Counted from the first letter of the stretch, positions 18,476 through 26,450 are shown. The stretch is 64,000 nucleotides of DNA from Bacteroidales bacterium MB20-C3-3 (GCA_035609245.1 CP141202.1:496001-560000); one strand, 5' to 3'. A program made the numbers and translations. Notes: a model not told the origin generated them from the sequence alone.

Positions 18476-19228
18476 ATGTCAAATCCGGTACTAAGCGAAA
18501 AAATTTTCAGGAGAGAGGCAGCTGCATCTTCCACAGGGGTAATGACAGTAAAGGGAACAGCAATGAAGGCCCTGGTTCTTGTACTTATGGTGCTTGCAGG
18601 TGCAGCATATACCTGGAAAATTTTTTATGAATCAATTAACCCTGCCTCTATCCAGCCTTGGATGTGGGGTGGAGTAATAGGTGGATTTATTGTAGCCATG
18701 ATTATATCATTCAAACCAAACCTGGCACAGTATCTGGCTCCTGTTTATGCAGTTCTTGAGGGTCTGTTTTTAGGTGCAATATCGGCTATGTTTAATGCTG
18801 CTTTTGCAGAGAGTGCCCCCGGAATCGTTATGAATGCTGTTCTGCTTACTATGATGACAGCCTTTGTGATGTTCCTTCTATACAGAAGCAGATTAATTAA
18901 GGTGGATCAGAAATTTATGAGAATCATTACAGCTGCTGTTGGTGCTGTAGCTCTCTACTATTTTATTACAATCATACTGTCACTCTTTGGGGTGAATCTT
19001 GTTATGCTTCATAACAGCGGCCCTCTTAGCATAGGTATAAGTCTGGTGATTATAGGCGTTGCCGCATTCAGCCTTATGATGGATTTCCATTTTATTGAAC
19101 AGGCATCGGCTGCAGGAGCCCCAAAACACATGGAGTGGTACGGAGCATTTGGCCTTATGGTAACACTGATTTGGCTATATCTTGAGATCCTTAAACTCCT
19201 TGCCAAATTTGCCGGTAACAGAGATTAA
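18476..19228 (+). CDS. Bax inhibitor-1/YccA-like membrane protein
   Basis: A 250-residue integral membrane protein with about seven hydrophobic spans starting near residue 30 (TAMKALVLVLMVLAGAAYTW). The segment ISFKPNLAQYLAPVYAVLEGLFLGAISAMF is shown here in part as LAPVYAVLEGLFLGAIS, the family hallmark of YccA-like proteins. The C-terminal LMVTLIWLYLEILKLL region is also typical. Family members are putative Ca2+ leak channels or stress modulators. The role in Bacteroidota is not established to my knowledge. It stands alone between the muramidase and L31 genes. Confidence 0.88.
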   Translation: MSNPVLSEKIFRREAAASSTGVMTVKGTAMKALVLVLMVLAGAAYTWKIFYESINPASIQPWMWGGVIGGFIVAMIISFKPNLAQYLAPVYAVLEGLFLGAISAMFNAAFAESAPGIVMNAVLLTMMTAFVMFLLYRSRLIKVDQKFMRIITAAVGAVALYYFITIILSLFGVNLVMLHNSGPLSIGISLVIIGVAAFSLMMDFHFIEQASAAGAPKHMEWYGAFGLMVTLIWLYLEILKLLAKFAGNRD

Positions 19229-19229
19229 T

Positions 19230-19260
19230 TTTGGATTCTTGAATTATATTTGTACTTTTG
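19230..19260 (+). promoter_or_regulatory. Promoter of ribosomal protein L31
   Basis: TTTG at 19230-19233 and TACTTTTG at 19253-19260 with a 19-base spacer form a near-ideal Bacteroidota promoter 29 bases before the ATG. Confidence 0.75.
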
Positions 19261-19289
19261 CAACCCCATAATAATTAACAACAATAGTA

Positions 19290-19541
19290 ATGAAAAAAGG
19301 AATACATCCCGAAACCTACCGTCTTGTAGCTTTCAAGGATATGTCAAATGACCATGTATTTATCACACGCTCGTGTGCAAATACAAGAGAGACAATTGAG
19401 CACGAAGGAGTTGAATACCCTGTAATCAAAGTGGAGATTTCAAACACTTCACACCCATTCTACACAGGTAAGATGAAACTGGTTGATACAGCCGGCCGTG
19501 TTGATAAATTCCTCAACAGATACAAAAAGGTACAAAAATAA
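19290..19541 (+). CDS. rpmE2: 50S ribosomal protein L31, type B
   Basis: An 83-residue L31 beginning [19 protein letters not shown] and containing [19 protein letters not shown] and the C-terminal [15 protein letters not shown]. The CxxC zinc ligands of type A L31 are missing, with only one cysteine present, so this is the zinc-independent type B form. It is a single-gene unit between a strong promoter and a bidirectional terminator. Confidence 0.96.
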   Translation: MKKGIHPETYRLVAFKDMSNDHVFITRSCANTRETIEHEGVEYPVIKVEISNTSHPFYTGKMKLVDTAGRVDKFLNRYKKVQK

Positions 19542-19570
19542 TTTGTCCATAAAGTACACACACTTAAAAA

Positions 19571-19600
19571 AACCATCTGAATCATTCAGATGGTTTTTTT
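19571..19600. terminator. Bidirectional terminator between rpmE2 and blaR1
   Basis: Arms AACCATCTGAAT (19571-19582) and ATTCAGATGGTT (19584-19595) are perfectly complementary, with A residues before and T residues after. It can end both the rightward L31 transcript and the leftward blaI-blaR1 transcript. Confidence 0.9.
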
Positions 19601-19616
19601 ATTTAAATCTTTCTAT

Positions 19617-20888
19617 TTATTTTTTCTTAGATGATAGGAAAAATATAACCGGAAATGTATATCTTACCTTTACAGGTTTTCCATCTTGCAAACCCGGTTC
19701 CCAGTCAGGAGATTGAGAAACAACTCTATGTGCCTCTTTATCAAGCAAGTTATACACTCCTTTCACTACCTTAACATCCTCAACTTTCCCCTTCTCAGAT
19801 ACAACAAATTGCAAAATAACACGTCCCTGAATGCTATCTTTTACTGCCAGCTCTGGATATACAAGTTGACTGGCTACCCATCTTGTAAAGTGATTTTCGT
19901 CTCCCCCCTGGAATTTTGGTTTGACATCAACAACTGTAAACGGGACAATTTTAGTGGTGTCTTGAGGTAATGCCACTGTAGAAGTCACTGCTTCATTGAC
20001 TTTAGAATCATTTTTCTGAATCTTGATATCTGCTTTGCTGAATGAAGTTACAGAGAATAGCAGAAGAGCGGCAACAGAGAACAAGGCAATAAGCCTGGCT
20101 CCCACTTTTGATTGTTTTAGATTTTCCATTTTAATAAATCTTTTAAAAGTTAATGACTTGTGGAGGCTGTTTGATATATCCGGGGCTGAAGAAAATTGGG
20201 ATGAAAAGATTAGCTCTCGGTACTCTGATATGTCTGCTCCGCAATTTAGAACATCCATATCTGCCTGAAACTCATGAATCTCAATCAGCTTAGATTTTAA
20301 TATATATATAAAAGGGTTAAACCACTGAACAGAAATCAGAAGGTTAATAAAAATAATATCTGCAGAATGATTTCTTTTTATGTGAGATAGTTCGTGCCTG
20401 ACAATCATCTCCCTATCACTGGAGTTAAAAGAATCTGGCAAGAATATCGATTTACCAAAAGAGAATGGTGTATCTATCTCTTTCTGCTGGTAAATTGAGT
20501 AAGATTTTGATTTGAAAACAATTTCAGATCGACTCTGGAGTATAAATATCATTACGAGTTCAATCAGGTATTTGAAAACAAAAAACAACGATATTAATCC
20601 AAAAAATAAAATTGAGTAGCTCATTAGATTGGGTCCACTCGTCTCCGTTGTCAGACCTGAAGAATAATCGCTGATTACATATGCCGGATTTAAAAGATAC
20701 CCAGGAACAACAGCGTTTGAAACCGGAATACTAATTAGTGGAAATATCGCTGCCAATAGCGATGATACCAGTATTGATACTCTTTGAAATGAATAGTTAT
20801 TCTCCTCTGAAAAAATCAATCTGAAAAGCAGAAAAAAAACGGCTCCGCAAATTAGCGATTCAACCATATAATTTATTATAGCATTCAT
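19617..20888 (-). CDS. BlaR1/MecR1-like M56 peptidase with TonB C-terminal domain
   Basis: A 423-residue membrane sensor. Several membrane spans occupy residues 1-120. A zinc-metallopeptidase site HELSH lies at residues 165-169 with the distal EIHEFQAD segment. Another span lies near 275 (LIALFSVAALLLFSV), and a TonB-C-like domain at about 330-418 (PKFQGGDENHFTRW, YPELAVKDSIQGRVILQFVVSEKG in part). In the BlaR1 model, signal sensing activates cytoplasmic proteolysis of the BlaI repressor. Here the beta-lactam-binding domain is replaced by a TonB-like one, so the signal is unlikely to be a beta-lactam. It is coupled to blaI two bases upstream. Confidence 0.85.
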   Translation of the reverse strand: MNAIINYMVESLICGAVFFLLFRLIFSEENNYSFQRVSILVSSLLAAIFPLISIPVSNAVVPGYLLNPAYVISDYSSGLTTETSGPNLMSYSILFFGLISLFFVFKYLIELVMIFILQSRSEIVFKSKSYSIYQQKEIDTPFSFGKSIFLPDSFNSSDREMIVRHELSHIKRNHSADIIFINLLISVQWFNPFIYILKSKLIEIHEFQADMDVLNCGADISEYRELIFSSQFSSAPDISNSLHKSLTFKRFIKMENLKQSKVGARLIALFSVAALLLFSVTSFSKADIKIQKNDSKVNEAVTSTVALPQDTTKIVPFTVVDVKPKFQGGDENHFTRWVASQLVYPELAVKDSIQGRVILQFVVSEKGKVEDVKVVKGVYNLLDKEAHRVVSQSPDWEPGLQDGKPVKVRYTFPVIFFLSSKKK

Positions 20889-20890
20889 GA

Positions 20891-21268
20891 TTAATTACTT
20901 TTATTCTTAATAATTTTCATGAGTTTATCTGCCTCTTCAACTGATAATTGCTCTTTTTTAGACAGGAAAGAGACCATATTCGCAACAGATCCTGAAAAAA
21001 AAGAGTTTACAATTCCATGCATCAACGAGTTCAGATAAGAGTCTTTATCAACTACAGGAAAGTACTTATGAGTATTGCCATGAGATTCATGAGAGACAAA
21101 CCCTTTTTTCTCAAGTATCCTAACAATAGTGGATACAGTATTGTACGCCGGCTTAGGCTCCGGCATCTCCTCCAGCAGGTCATTTACATATGCTCTCTCC
21201 TTGTCCCAAAGCAGTTGCATAATTTGCAATTCAGCTTTTGTCAGCTCTTTAACTTTTCTCTTATCCAT
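20891..21268 (-). CDS. BlaI/MecI/CopY family repressor
   Basis: About 125 residues from the ATG at 21268 (MDKRKVKELTKAELQIM); a TTG six bases upstream is less likely because it lies against the operator. The winged-helix domain covers residues about 10-75, with LTKAELQIMQLLWDKERAYVNDL (in part) and PAYNTVSTIVRILEKKGFVSHE as recognition helix and wing. The C-terminal part is the dimerisation and cleavage region. It is the first gene of the blaI-blaR1 pair, and four half-sites directly upstream suggest autoregulation. Confidence 0.9.
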   Translation of the reverse strand: MDKRKVKELTKAELQIMQLLWDKERAYVNDLLEEMPEPKPAYNTVSTIVRILEKKGFVSHESHGNTHKYFPVVDKDSYLNSLMHGIVNSFFSGSVANMVSFLSKKEQLSVEEADKLMKIIKNKSN

Positions 21269-21272
21269 ATTC

Positions 21273-21308
21273 AACTATTTTAATAGTTATATAACTAATC
21301 TTTTAGTT
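21273..21308. promoter_or_regulatory. Operator array upstream of blaI
   Basis: Four alternating half-sites AACTA / TAGTT at 21273-21277, 21284-21288, 21293-21297 and 21304-21308 form two inverted repeats (AACTATTTTAATAGTT and AACTAATCTTTTAGTT). The central TAGTTATATAACTA is a perfect 14-bp palindrome. The location between blaI and the rightward DUF2400 gene fits a BlaI-type operator. Confidence 0.65.
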
Positions 21309-21375
21309 GCAATATTTGTGCCAACATTTCATTAGCGATAAGATATTATCTTTGCATTTGATAATACAGACTCAA

Positions 21376-22065
21376 ATGCCCACATTAAAAGAGTTAGCTC
21401 ATAAATACAATCACACTGATTACTTCAAAAGTGATCCTGTAATATTTCCCCGTCATTTTAAAGAGTTATGGCAGAAAGGAGAAGCCTCTTTTATGGACAT
21501 CGAGATATCAGGTATTCTCTGTGCCCATCTTGCGTGGGGAAGAAGGGAGATGATCGTCAGAGATTGCAGGAGATTGATGGATGAAATGGAATGGAGGCCA
21601 TACGAGTATATTATGGCCGGTAAATACAGAAGTGATTCCGTTTCCCTCCACAGAACAATAAAGTGGTGTGAAATGTCGTTGATATTTCACAATCTCAGAG
21701 CATATTATTTATCAAATGACTCCTTAGAGACACTCACTCCTGAGGAATACAGAGTCAAAATATTTGGAAGAAAGCCGGACCCCAAAGCTGCTAACAAAAA
21801 GATCCATATGTTCAGAAGATGGATGGTAAGAGATGATGGAATTGTTGACCTTGGTGTCTGGAAACGCACATCTCCCTCATCTCTGATTATTCCGCTTGAT
21901 GTTCATGTGCACAGAGCTGCTCTTGAACAGGGAATCACAAAGAGAAAGAGTTCAGATATCACTACTGCAATTGAGATTACAGAATTTCTAAAATCGGTAT
22001 TTCCAGATGATCCATGTATGGGTGATTTTGCCCTCTTTGCATATGGCGCTTCCCAAAAAAAATAG
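21376..22065 (+). CDS. DUF2400 (TIGR02757) family protein
   Basis: About 229 residues from the ATG at 21376 (MPTLKELAHKYNHTDYF). The longer frame from 21307 would begin inside the blaI operator. It matches the DUF2400/TIGR02757 family of unknown function. Recognisable stretches are KSDPVIFPRHFKE, DIEISGILCAHLAWGRREMI, RMFRRWMVRDDGIVDLGVW in part (FRRWMVRDDGIVDLGVW) and IIPLDVHVHRAALEQG. The DVHVHR segment resembles the metal or catalytic region of HhH-type DNA glycosylase relatives, which is suggestive only. A -7 candidate TATCTTTG is at 21347-21354. Confidence 0.8.
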   Translation: MPTLKELAHKYNHTDYFKSDPVIFPRHFKELWQKGEASFMDIEISGILCAHLAWGRREMIVRDCRRLMDEMEWRPYEYIMAGKYRSDSVSLHRTIKWCEMSLIFHNLRAYYLSNDSLETLTPEEYRVKIFGRKPDPKAANKKIHMFRRWMVRDDGIVDLGVWKRTSPSSLIIPLDVHVHRAALEQGITKRKSSDITTAIEITEFLKSVFPDDPCMGDFALFAYGASQKK

Positions 22066-22096
22066 TTATATTTGATAGATTCAAAAAAATCTGCCA

Positions 22097-22678
22097 ATGC
22101 CTAATCTATATATTATTTCCGGCTGCAACGGGGCAGGTAAAACAACTGCCTCTTATACAATTCTTCCGGAGATGCTTGATTGCAAAGAATTTGTTAATGC
22201 AGATGAAATAGCAAGGGGAATTTCCCCTTTTAAACCGGAAAGCGTATCAATTCAGGCCGGGAAGATAATGATTGAGCGTATGGATAATCTTATGTCCAAC
22301 GGCACGGATTTTGCGATTGAAACTACACTAGCCACAAGAATATATGCGAAAATAATTAAATATGCTCAGGAGAGAGGATATCGTGTTACACTTCTTTTTT
22401 TCTGGCTTTCTATGCCCAACCTTGCTGTTGAGAGAGTTAAGATGAGGGTGGCTTCAGGGGGTCATAATATTGAAGAAAAAACAATCAGAAGACGATACGA
22501 TATTGGAATAAAAAACTTATTTTCGCTATACATTCCGCTATGTGAATACTGGATGATAATAAATAATTCAACCATCCCTCAGGAGCTGATTGCAGAGGGT
22601 GGCAAGAACATGGAACCTAAAATTTACAATAAACCTACCTACAACAAACTAATTAATTATGAGCGAATCAGAGACTAA
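22097..22678 (+). CDS. Zeta-toxin-like P-loop ATPase (COG4185)
   Basis: A 193-residue P-loop protein with Walker A SGCNGAGKT at residues 8-16, FVNADEIARGISPF at about 32-45 and DFAIETTLATRIY at about 71-83. It ends in a lid region with RVKMRVASGGHNI and ETIRRRYDIGIKNL-like residues (KTIRRRYDIGIKNL). This is the layout of the zeta-toxin/COG4185 group of small-molecule kinases, some of which phosphorylate UDP-sugars as toxins. Residues matching the zeta UDP-GlcNAc site are not all obvious. A 51-residue gene overlaps its 3' end, suggesting a toxin-antitoxin-like pair. Confidence 0.75.
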   Translation: MPNLYIISGCNGAGKTTASYTILPEMLDCKEFVNADEIARGISPFKPESVSIQAGKIMIERMDNLMSNGTDFAIETTLATRIYAKIIKYAQERGYRVTLLFFWLSMPNLAVERVKMRVASGGHNIEEKTIRRRYDIGIKNLFSLYIPLCEYWMIINNSTIPQELIAEGGKNMEPKIYNKPTYNKLINYERIRD

Positions 22679-22814
22679 AGAGCTACGACAAAGCATACTC
22701 AATGGTTTAAACCTCGCATTTCATAGACTTATTCAGGAGAAGAAAAAAAACAATTCTGAACTGGCCTTTTCAAACAAGGGAAAAGTGGTAAAAGTTAAAG
22801 CCACAGATCTCTAA
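22659..22814 (+). CDS. Small partner of the zeta-like ATPase (putative antitoxin)
   Basis: A 51-residue protein, MSESETKELRQSILNGLNLA at the start and rich in Lys at the end (NKGKVVKVKATDL). It overlaps the ATPase gene by 20 bases in another frame, a common layout for coupled toxin-antitoxin genes. The first 30 residues are predicted helical. The order, with the toxin-like gene first, is the reverse of classical epsilon-zeta. The antitoxin role is inference from position. Confidence 0.55.
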   Translation: MSESETKELRQSILNGLNLAFHRLIQEKKKNNSELAFSNKGKVVKVKATDL

Positions 22815-22830
22815 CAACTAACCCCAAACC

Positions 22831-24360
22831 ATGGTAAAAAAAATGACTTTATTACTGCTGCTGGCATTGCTAAGCAGCAGTAATATTTTTTCACAGATAA
22901 GCTTCTCGGCAGAATTTGAATCGGGAAGCCTTGGTAAAACTACTCTTATTGATTCTGTATGGTTCAATACGGGAAAGGGAGATTCTACACTTTACATATC
23001 CTACAGGATAGATTCACGATTTGACCCTTTAAACCCTGTTGACACTTCATTAAGACCGAGTGCAAGATGGTACTACTTCAGAATTGAGGGTGTCAAAGAA
23101 AAAATGGTTCACCTGGCGGTTAATAACTCAGAGGCGATCAGACCATTCTACAGTTATGACGGAGAAAACTTCGCCAGGTTTTCACAAGGAGAGAATCCGG
23201 AAAAGGGTCTGATTGTGAAGAAATTTCAAAAAGACACTGTCTATATTTCTCACTTCATCCCTTATACATGGAGCAGGCATAAATCTAAGCTTGATGAATG
23301 GAGTGTTAAGCCTTTTGTAACCAGGGAGATTATTGGCTATAGTTCTAAGGAGTTACCAATTGAAATGATTACAATAGATGAATCTGATCTCCATAATAAT
23401 GATAAAGAGAAGAGACAAATATGGATTCATGGTCGCTCCCACCCCAGTGAGCAGCCGGCGAGCTGGCACCTTGAGGCACTAACTGACCTTTTATTGTCAG
23501 ACACTCGAGAGGCTAAAGATCTTAGAAGAAACAGCACAATCTATATTATCCCATTTATTAATCCTGATGGTGTTTACGGCGGTTTTTCAAGATCAACATC
23601 AACAGGGGTAAATATTGAGATTAACTGGGACAGGCCGGATTCTTTAACAATGCCGGAGGTTCTGGCTCTTAAAAGGACTCTTGAAAGGGTAACCGCTCAA
23701 AAGCCACTTGATATTCTTCTAAATATGCATTCTCAGATTGCAAATTACGCCTCTTACTGGATACACAATGCAGAGTCAACAACAAATAAATTTCTTGACA
23801 ATCAGCTTTTACTTTCTGCTTTGACTATGGATGACAGGCGTTTCTACAGAGAGGAGGATCAGCAATTTTCTGCTGTAGCTTCCAGATATGCAGAGGGATG
23901 GATATGGAACAGATTTGGGGAGAGGACACTTGCAATTACATTTGAAACTCCTTATACATTCTATAAAGAGAGTCATGATGAAGAGTGGGTATCCCCGGAT
24001 AACCTCAAAGAGCTTGCTGAGGATACATTCTATGCGATTTATGACTACCTTATGATCCCGGGAGAAAATCGCATTATAATTGAACCTGAGAGTTTAAAAG
24101 GAAAGGGATGGAGAAGAGGAGACAGAACATTAAGAACTTTTTTTGGTGATAACTATTACATAGACGAAACCGGAAATGGAAAAGCTATATTTAGAATTAA
24201 CAATTTAGAAAAAGGCAAGTATCGTGTATTTAACTACAAATCTAACAGGTGGATGGAGATTGACAGCATTGTTAAAAAGAGATCCGGAAGATTTGTATAC
24301 AAGGTAAAATCCTCTCTTTTGGGAGGAGAAGCAGATGCTATAATGCTGCAAAAGCAATAA
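22831..24360 (+). CDS. Secreted M14 family zinc carboxypeptidase
   Basis: A 509-residue protein with a signal peptide (MVKKMTLLLLLALLSSSNIF). An N-terminal beta-rich domain (about residues 24-165) precedes an M14 peptidase domain. Zinc ligands are His204 and Glu207 in GRSHPSEQPASWHLE and His300 in LLNMHSQIAN. The catalytic glutamate is Glu372 in AITFETPY. INPDGVYGGFSRST is also characteristic. Residues 420-509 form an extra C-terminal beta domain. The arrangement resembles the cytosolic-carboxypeptidase-like branch of M14. Substrate is unknown. It stands alone before the tRNA. Confidence 0.9.
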   Translation: MVKKMTLLLLLALLSSSNIFSQISFSAEFESGSLGKTTLIDSVWFNTGKGDSTLYISYRIDSRFDPLNPVDTSLRPSARWYYFRIEGVKEKMVHLAVNNSEAIRPFYSYDGENFARFSQGENPEKGLIVKKFQKDTVYISHFIPYTWSRHKSKLDEWSVKPFVTREIIGYSSKELPIEMITIDESDLHNNDKEKRQIWIHGRSHPSEQPASWHLEALTDLLLSDTREAKDLRRNSTIYIIPFINPDGVYGGFSRSTSTGVNIEINWDRPDSLTMPEVLALKRTLERVTAQKPLDILLNMHSQIANYASYWIHNAESTTNKFLDNQLLLSALTMDDRRFYREEDQQFSAVASRYAEGWIWNRFGERTLAITFETPYTFYKESHDEEWVSPDNLKELAEDTFYAIYDYLMIPGENRIIIEPESLKGKGWRRGDRTLRTFFGDNYYIDETGNGKAIFRINNLEKGKYRVFNYKSNRWMEIDSIVKKRSGRFVYKVKSSLLGGEADAIMLQKQ

Positions 24361-24366
24361 ATTAGT

Positions 24367-24374
24367 TATATTTG
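24367..24374 (+). promoter_or_regulatory. Candidate -7 element of tRNA-Gly
   Basis: TATATTTG matches TAnnTTTG 13 bases before the tRNA 5' end. Confidence 0.5.
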
Positions 24375-24387
24375 CAGCAGGATTTAT

Positions 24388-24460
24388 GCGGTAGTAGCTC
24401 AGTCGGTAGAGCATCAGCTTCCCAAGCTGAGGGTCGTGGGTTCGAACCCCATTTACCGCT
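24388..24460 (+). tRNA. tRNA-Gly (CCC)
   Basis: A 73-base cloverleaf. Acceptor strands GCGGTAG and TTACCGC pair (one G-U), the anticodon stem TCAGC/GCTGA encloses loop TTCCCAA with anticodon CCC, and the T arm contains GTTCGAAC. CCA is not encoded. An integrase gene begins 151 bases downstream, making the 3' half the likely phage attachment site. Confidence 0.95.
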
Positions 24461-24485
24461 CAAACATAAAGCCCCTTAATTTCAA

Positions 24486-24522
24486 GCATCTACGAGAAAT
24501 AAGCAACCTCGTAGGTGCTTTT
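24486..24522 (+). terminator. Terminator after tRNA-Gly
   Basis: GCATCTACGAG (24486-24496) pairs with CTCGTAGGTGC (24508-24518) with one G-U, followed by TTTTTT. Confidence 0.8.
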
Positions 24523-24553
24523 TTCGTATCAAAAAATAACACATATAAACAAA

Positions 24554-24571
24554 TATATTTGCTTATATTTG
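24554..24571 (+). promoter_or_regulatory. Two overlapping -7-like elements before the integrase
   Basis: TATATTTG occurs at 24554-24561 and again at 24564-24571, both matching TAnnTTTG, 41-58 bases before the integrase ATG. A clear -33 box is lacking. Confidence 0.4.
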
Positions 24572-24577
24572 CACAAG

Positions 24578-24599
24578 AGTTGTACCAAAGTTGTACCAA
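24578..24599 (+). repeat. Tandem 11-bp direct repeat before the integrase
   Basis: AGTTGTACCAA is present twice in immediate succession (24578-24588 and 24589-24599). The 11-base period places both copies on one face of the helix. It could be an arm-type integrase site or an autoregulatory site. Confidence 0.7.
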
Positions 24600-24611
24600 G
24601 ATTTCTAGGTT

Positions 24612-25946
24612 ATGGCAAAAGCATCAATAGTTATTCTTGAAAAAAACAGAAGAGCTGACGGAACCTACCCTGTTCAGGTGAGAATCTTCAATAATGGCAA
24701 ACATGCCTATATGGATACTGAGATTTCAGCGAACAACTGGGAATTAACGATTCAGAAGGATAGCTCTGTGCTGGGGATTAGTGACAGAAGGTTATACAGG
24801 AGAGCGGATGACTTCCTTAAGAGAGTAGAGGACGTGATGAACACCCTCGCTCTTGATGATCTCACTGCAAGGGAAATAAAAGAGGCTGTTATACTTGAGA
24901 TACGGAAGAGTAAGCGCTCTGCAACGGGTATTAACCTAATTGATTTTCTTGAGATGCGAATCGCCGTTCTTAAAGCAAAGGGGAAAAGCGGGATGGCTGC
25001 TAATGTAAAAACTCTGAAAAACTCTCTCGTTAAATTCATTGAGCGCCCTATATTGTTTTCAAACGAGATCAAACCACGCTTCCTGGAGAAATATCAAGAG
25101 CATCTGAGGAATCAAGGATTAAACGAGACAAGTCAATACAATATGCTGAAAGAGTTGCGTACAACTTTCAATGCGGCAATAGAGGAATACAATGACGAAG
25201 ACGAAGGCGATTTTGTAATTAAGAATTATCCTTTTCGGAAATACAAATTAAAGCAACCTCAAACAGAGCACCGAGGGCTATATGCGGAAGATATTATTCC
25301 ACTATACCGGCAGTATGACAATTATAACAGTCTCTCAAGCAGAGAGCGACTGGCCCTTGATGTGTATTTCTTATCGTTTTTCCTGATTGGGATAAACTCT
25401 GTAGATCTATACAACCTTCAAGCAAATAGCCTTAAATCCGGAAGGCTGATATATAACAGGACAAAGGTTAAGAATAGAAGAGAAGATAAGGGGCGGACGA
25501 GTGTCCTAATTGAACCGGAAGCAATGAAGATCTTAAAAACATATCTCGCTAACAAGTCTTCCGGCATGCTGTTGCGTTTTTCAGAGACATACTCTACCCC
25601 TGCCAACTTCAATCACGCCATTTCTTCAGGTCTTAAGGGATTATGTGAGAAAGCGGGCATCACCCGTATTACTTACTACTCAGCCCGACACTCATGGGCA
25701 ACTATTGCAAGAAATAATTGTGAAGTTACAAAAGACGACATTAACCTAGCACTAAATCATATCGAACAAAACAGGGCAATGCGAACAACGGATATATACA
25801 TTAGACCGAGTTACACCCGCATTGACCAGGCGAATAGGAAAGTCATTGATCATTTCTTCGCTGAGCTGCAATCGTCTTTGGAGAAAGCATCTCCCCCTCC
25901 CCTATCAGAAGCCACCGTTCCTCAATCTCCGGAAGAAAAACAATAA
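24612..25946 (+). CDS. int: Tyrosine recombinase (phage integrase)
   Basis: A 444-residue integrase with an N-terminal arm-binding domain (about 1-100), a SAM-like core-binding domain (about 105-215) and a catalytic domain (about 220-415). Catalytic candidates are Arg359 and His360 in YYSARHSWAT, His383 in LNHIEQ and nucleophile Tyr396 in TTDIYIRPS. The first conserved arginine is not seen: the equivalent segment is FFLIGINSVDLYNL, like the Bacteroides IntDOT group, which also lacks it. The enzyme would join phage and tRNA-Gly sites. Its 3' end overlaps the opposite-strand XRE gene by 104 bases. Confidence 0.92.
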   Translation: MAKASIVILEKNRRADGTYPVQVRIFNNGKHAYMDTEISANNWELTIQKDSSVLGISDRRLYRRADDFLKRVEDVMNTLALDDLTAREIKEAVILEIRKSKRSATGINLIDFLEMRIAVLKAKGKSGMAANVKTLKNSLVKFIERPILFSNEIKPRFLEKYQEHLRNQGLNETSQYNMLKELRTTFNAAIEEYNDEDEGDFVIKNYPFRKYKLKQPQTEHRGLYAEDIIPLYRQYDNYNSLSSRERLALDVYFLSFFLIGINSVDLYNLQANSLKSGRLIYNRTKVKNRREDKGRTSVLIEPEAMKILKTYLANKSSGMLLRFSETYSTPANFNHAISSGLKGLCEKAGITRITYYSARHSWATIARNNCEVTKDDINLALNHIEQNRAMRTTDIYIRPSYTRIDQANRKVIDHFFAELQSSLEKASPPPLSEATVPQSPEEKQ

Positions 25947-26097
25947 TTTTCTGCACCATTTCCAGATTAGCCGGCCGTATGTCATTAATACAAGCGTATA
26001 AACTTGCATAAGGAATATCGGCTACCCTTGCAAATTCCTTAATAGTTCTGCCTGAATATTTTACCACGCCTCTAATCCTCTGATTGATGCTATTCAT
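25843..26097 (-). CDS. XRE-like helix-turn-helix protein
   Basis: An 84-residue protein with an HTH at about residues 18-50 (TIKEFARVADIPYASLYACI) and the ending LPEIEERWLLIGEGEML, a phrase common in Bacteroides XRE regulators. It is the last gene of the leftward lysogeny operon and overlaps the convergent integrase 3' end by 104 bases. Antisense effects on integrase mRNA are possible but not shown. Likely a second lysogeny regulator. Confidence 0.75.
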   Translation of the reverse strand: MNSINQRIRGVVKYSGRTIKEFARVADIPYASLYACINDIRPANLEMVQKIIVFLPEIEERWLLIGEGEMLSPKTIAAQRRNDQ

Positions 26098-26116
26098 TGT
26101 TTTGACTGTCGTGAAT

Positions 26117-26443
26117 TTATATTAGCTGCATAAGTGAGTAGAAAATACTAATAAATAGCAAGAATGACAGCACCACAATCGGGACTGATGATGGACTTTC
26201 TCCTAGCTTGCGCAAATGCACAAAATTGATAATCACACCGGATAAAACGGCAGCGAGAAGACCTCCGCCGACAGCTGTTCCCTGATAATTACCAGGTACA
26301 ACAGCAGTAGAGAGCAACACAAGGGCGATAAGCGCGAAGAGTGGAATAAAGATAGCTAACAATCGTGTTGTTTTTTTTGATTTTGGTTTAATGAGCAGGG
26401 TTGCTATCAGCGTGACCACTGCCAAAAATGGTATTGATATCAT
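26117..26443 (-). CDS. Small phage membrane protein, four predicted spans
   Basis: About 108 residues from the ATG at 26443 (MISIPFLAVVTLIATLL). A TTG at 26497 would add 18 residues but overlaps the preceding gene. Four hydrophobic segments alternate with short loops, including LLAIFIPLFALIALVLL, GGGLLAAVLSGVIINFV and VPIVVLSFLLFISIFYSLM. I do not recognise a family. Position inside the lysogeny operon suggests expression in the prophage state, for example in superinfection exclusion, which is inference. Confidence 0.6.
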   Translation of the reverse strand: MISIPFLAVVTLIATLLIKPKSKKTTRLLAIFIPLFALIALVLLSTAVVPGNYQGTAVGGGLLAAVLSGVIINFVHLRKLGESPSSVPIVVLSFLLFISIFYSLMQLI

Positions 26444-26450
26444 ATTATTA

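Noticed and set aside
20023-20268. Plus-strand frames opposite blaR1
   Set aside because: They are antisense to a gene with clear M56 and TonB domains, and show no start-site or protein features.
22831-24360. M14 carboxypeptidase as part of the prophage
   Set aside because: It lies left of the tRNA attachment point and has a host-type signal peptide and composition, so it is treated as chromosomal.
24436-24630. A plus-strand frame between the tRNA and the integrase
   Set aside because: It begins inside the tRNA, crosses a terminator and a repeat, and shows no protein character.
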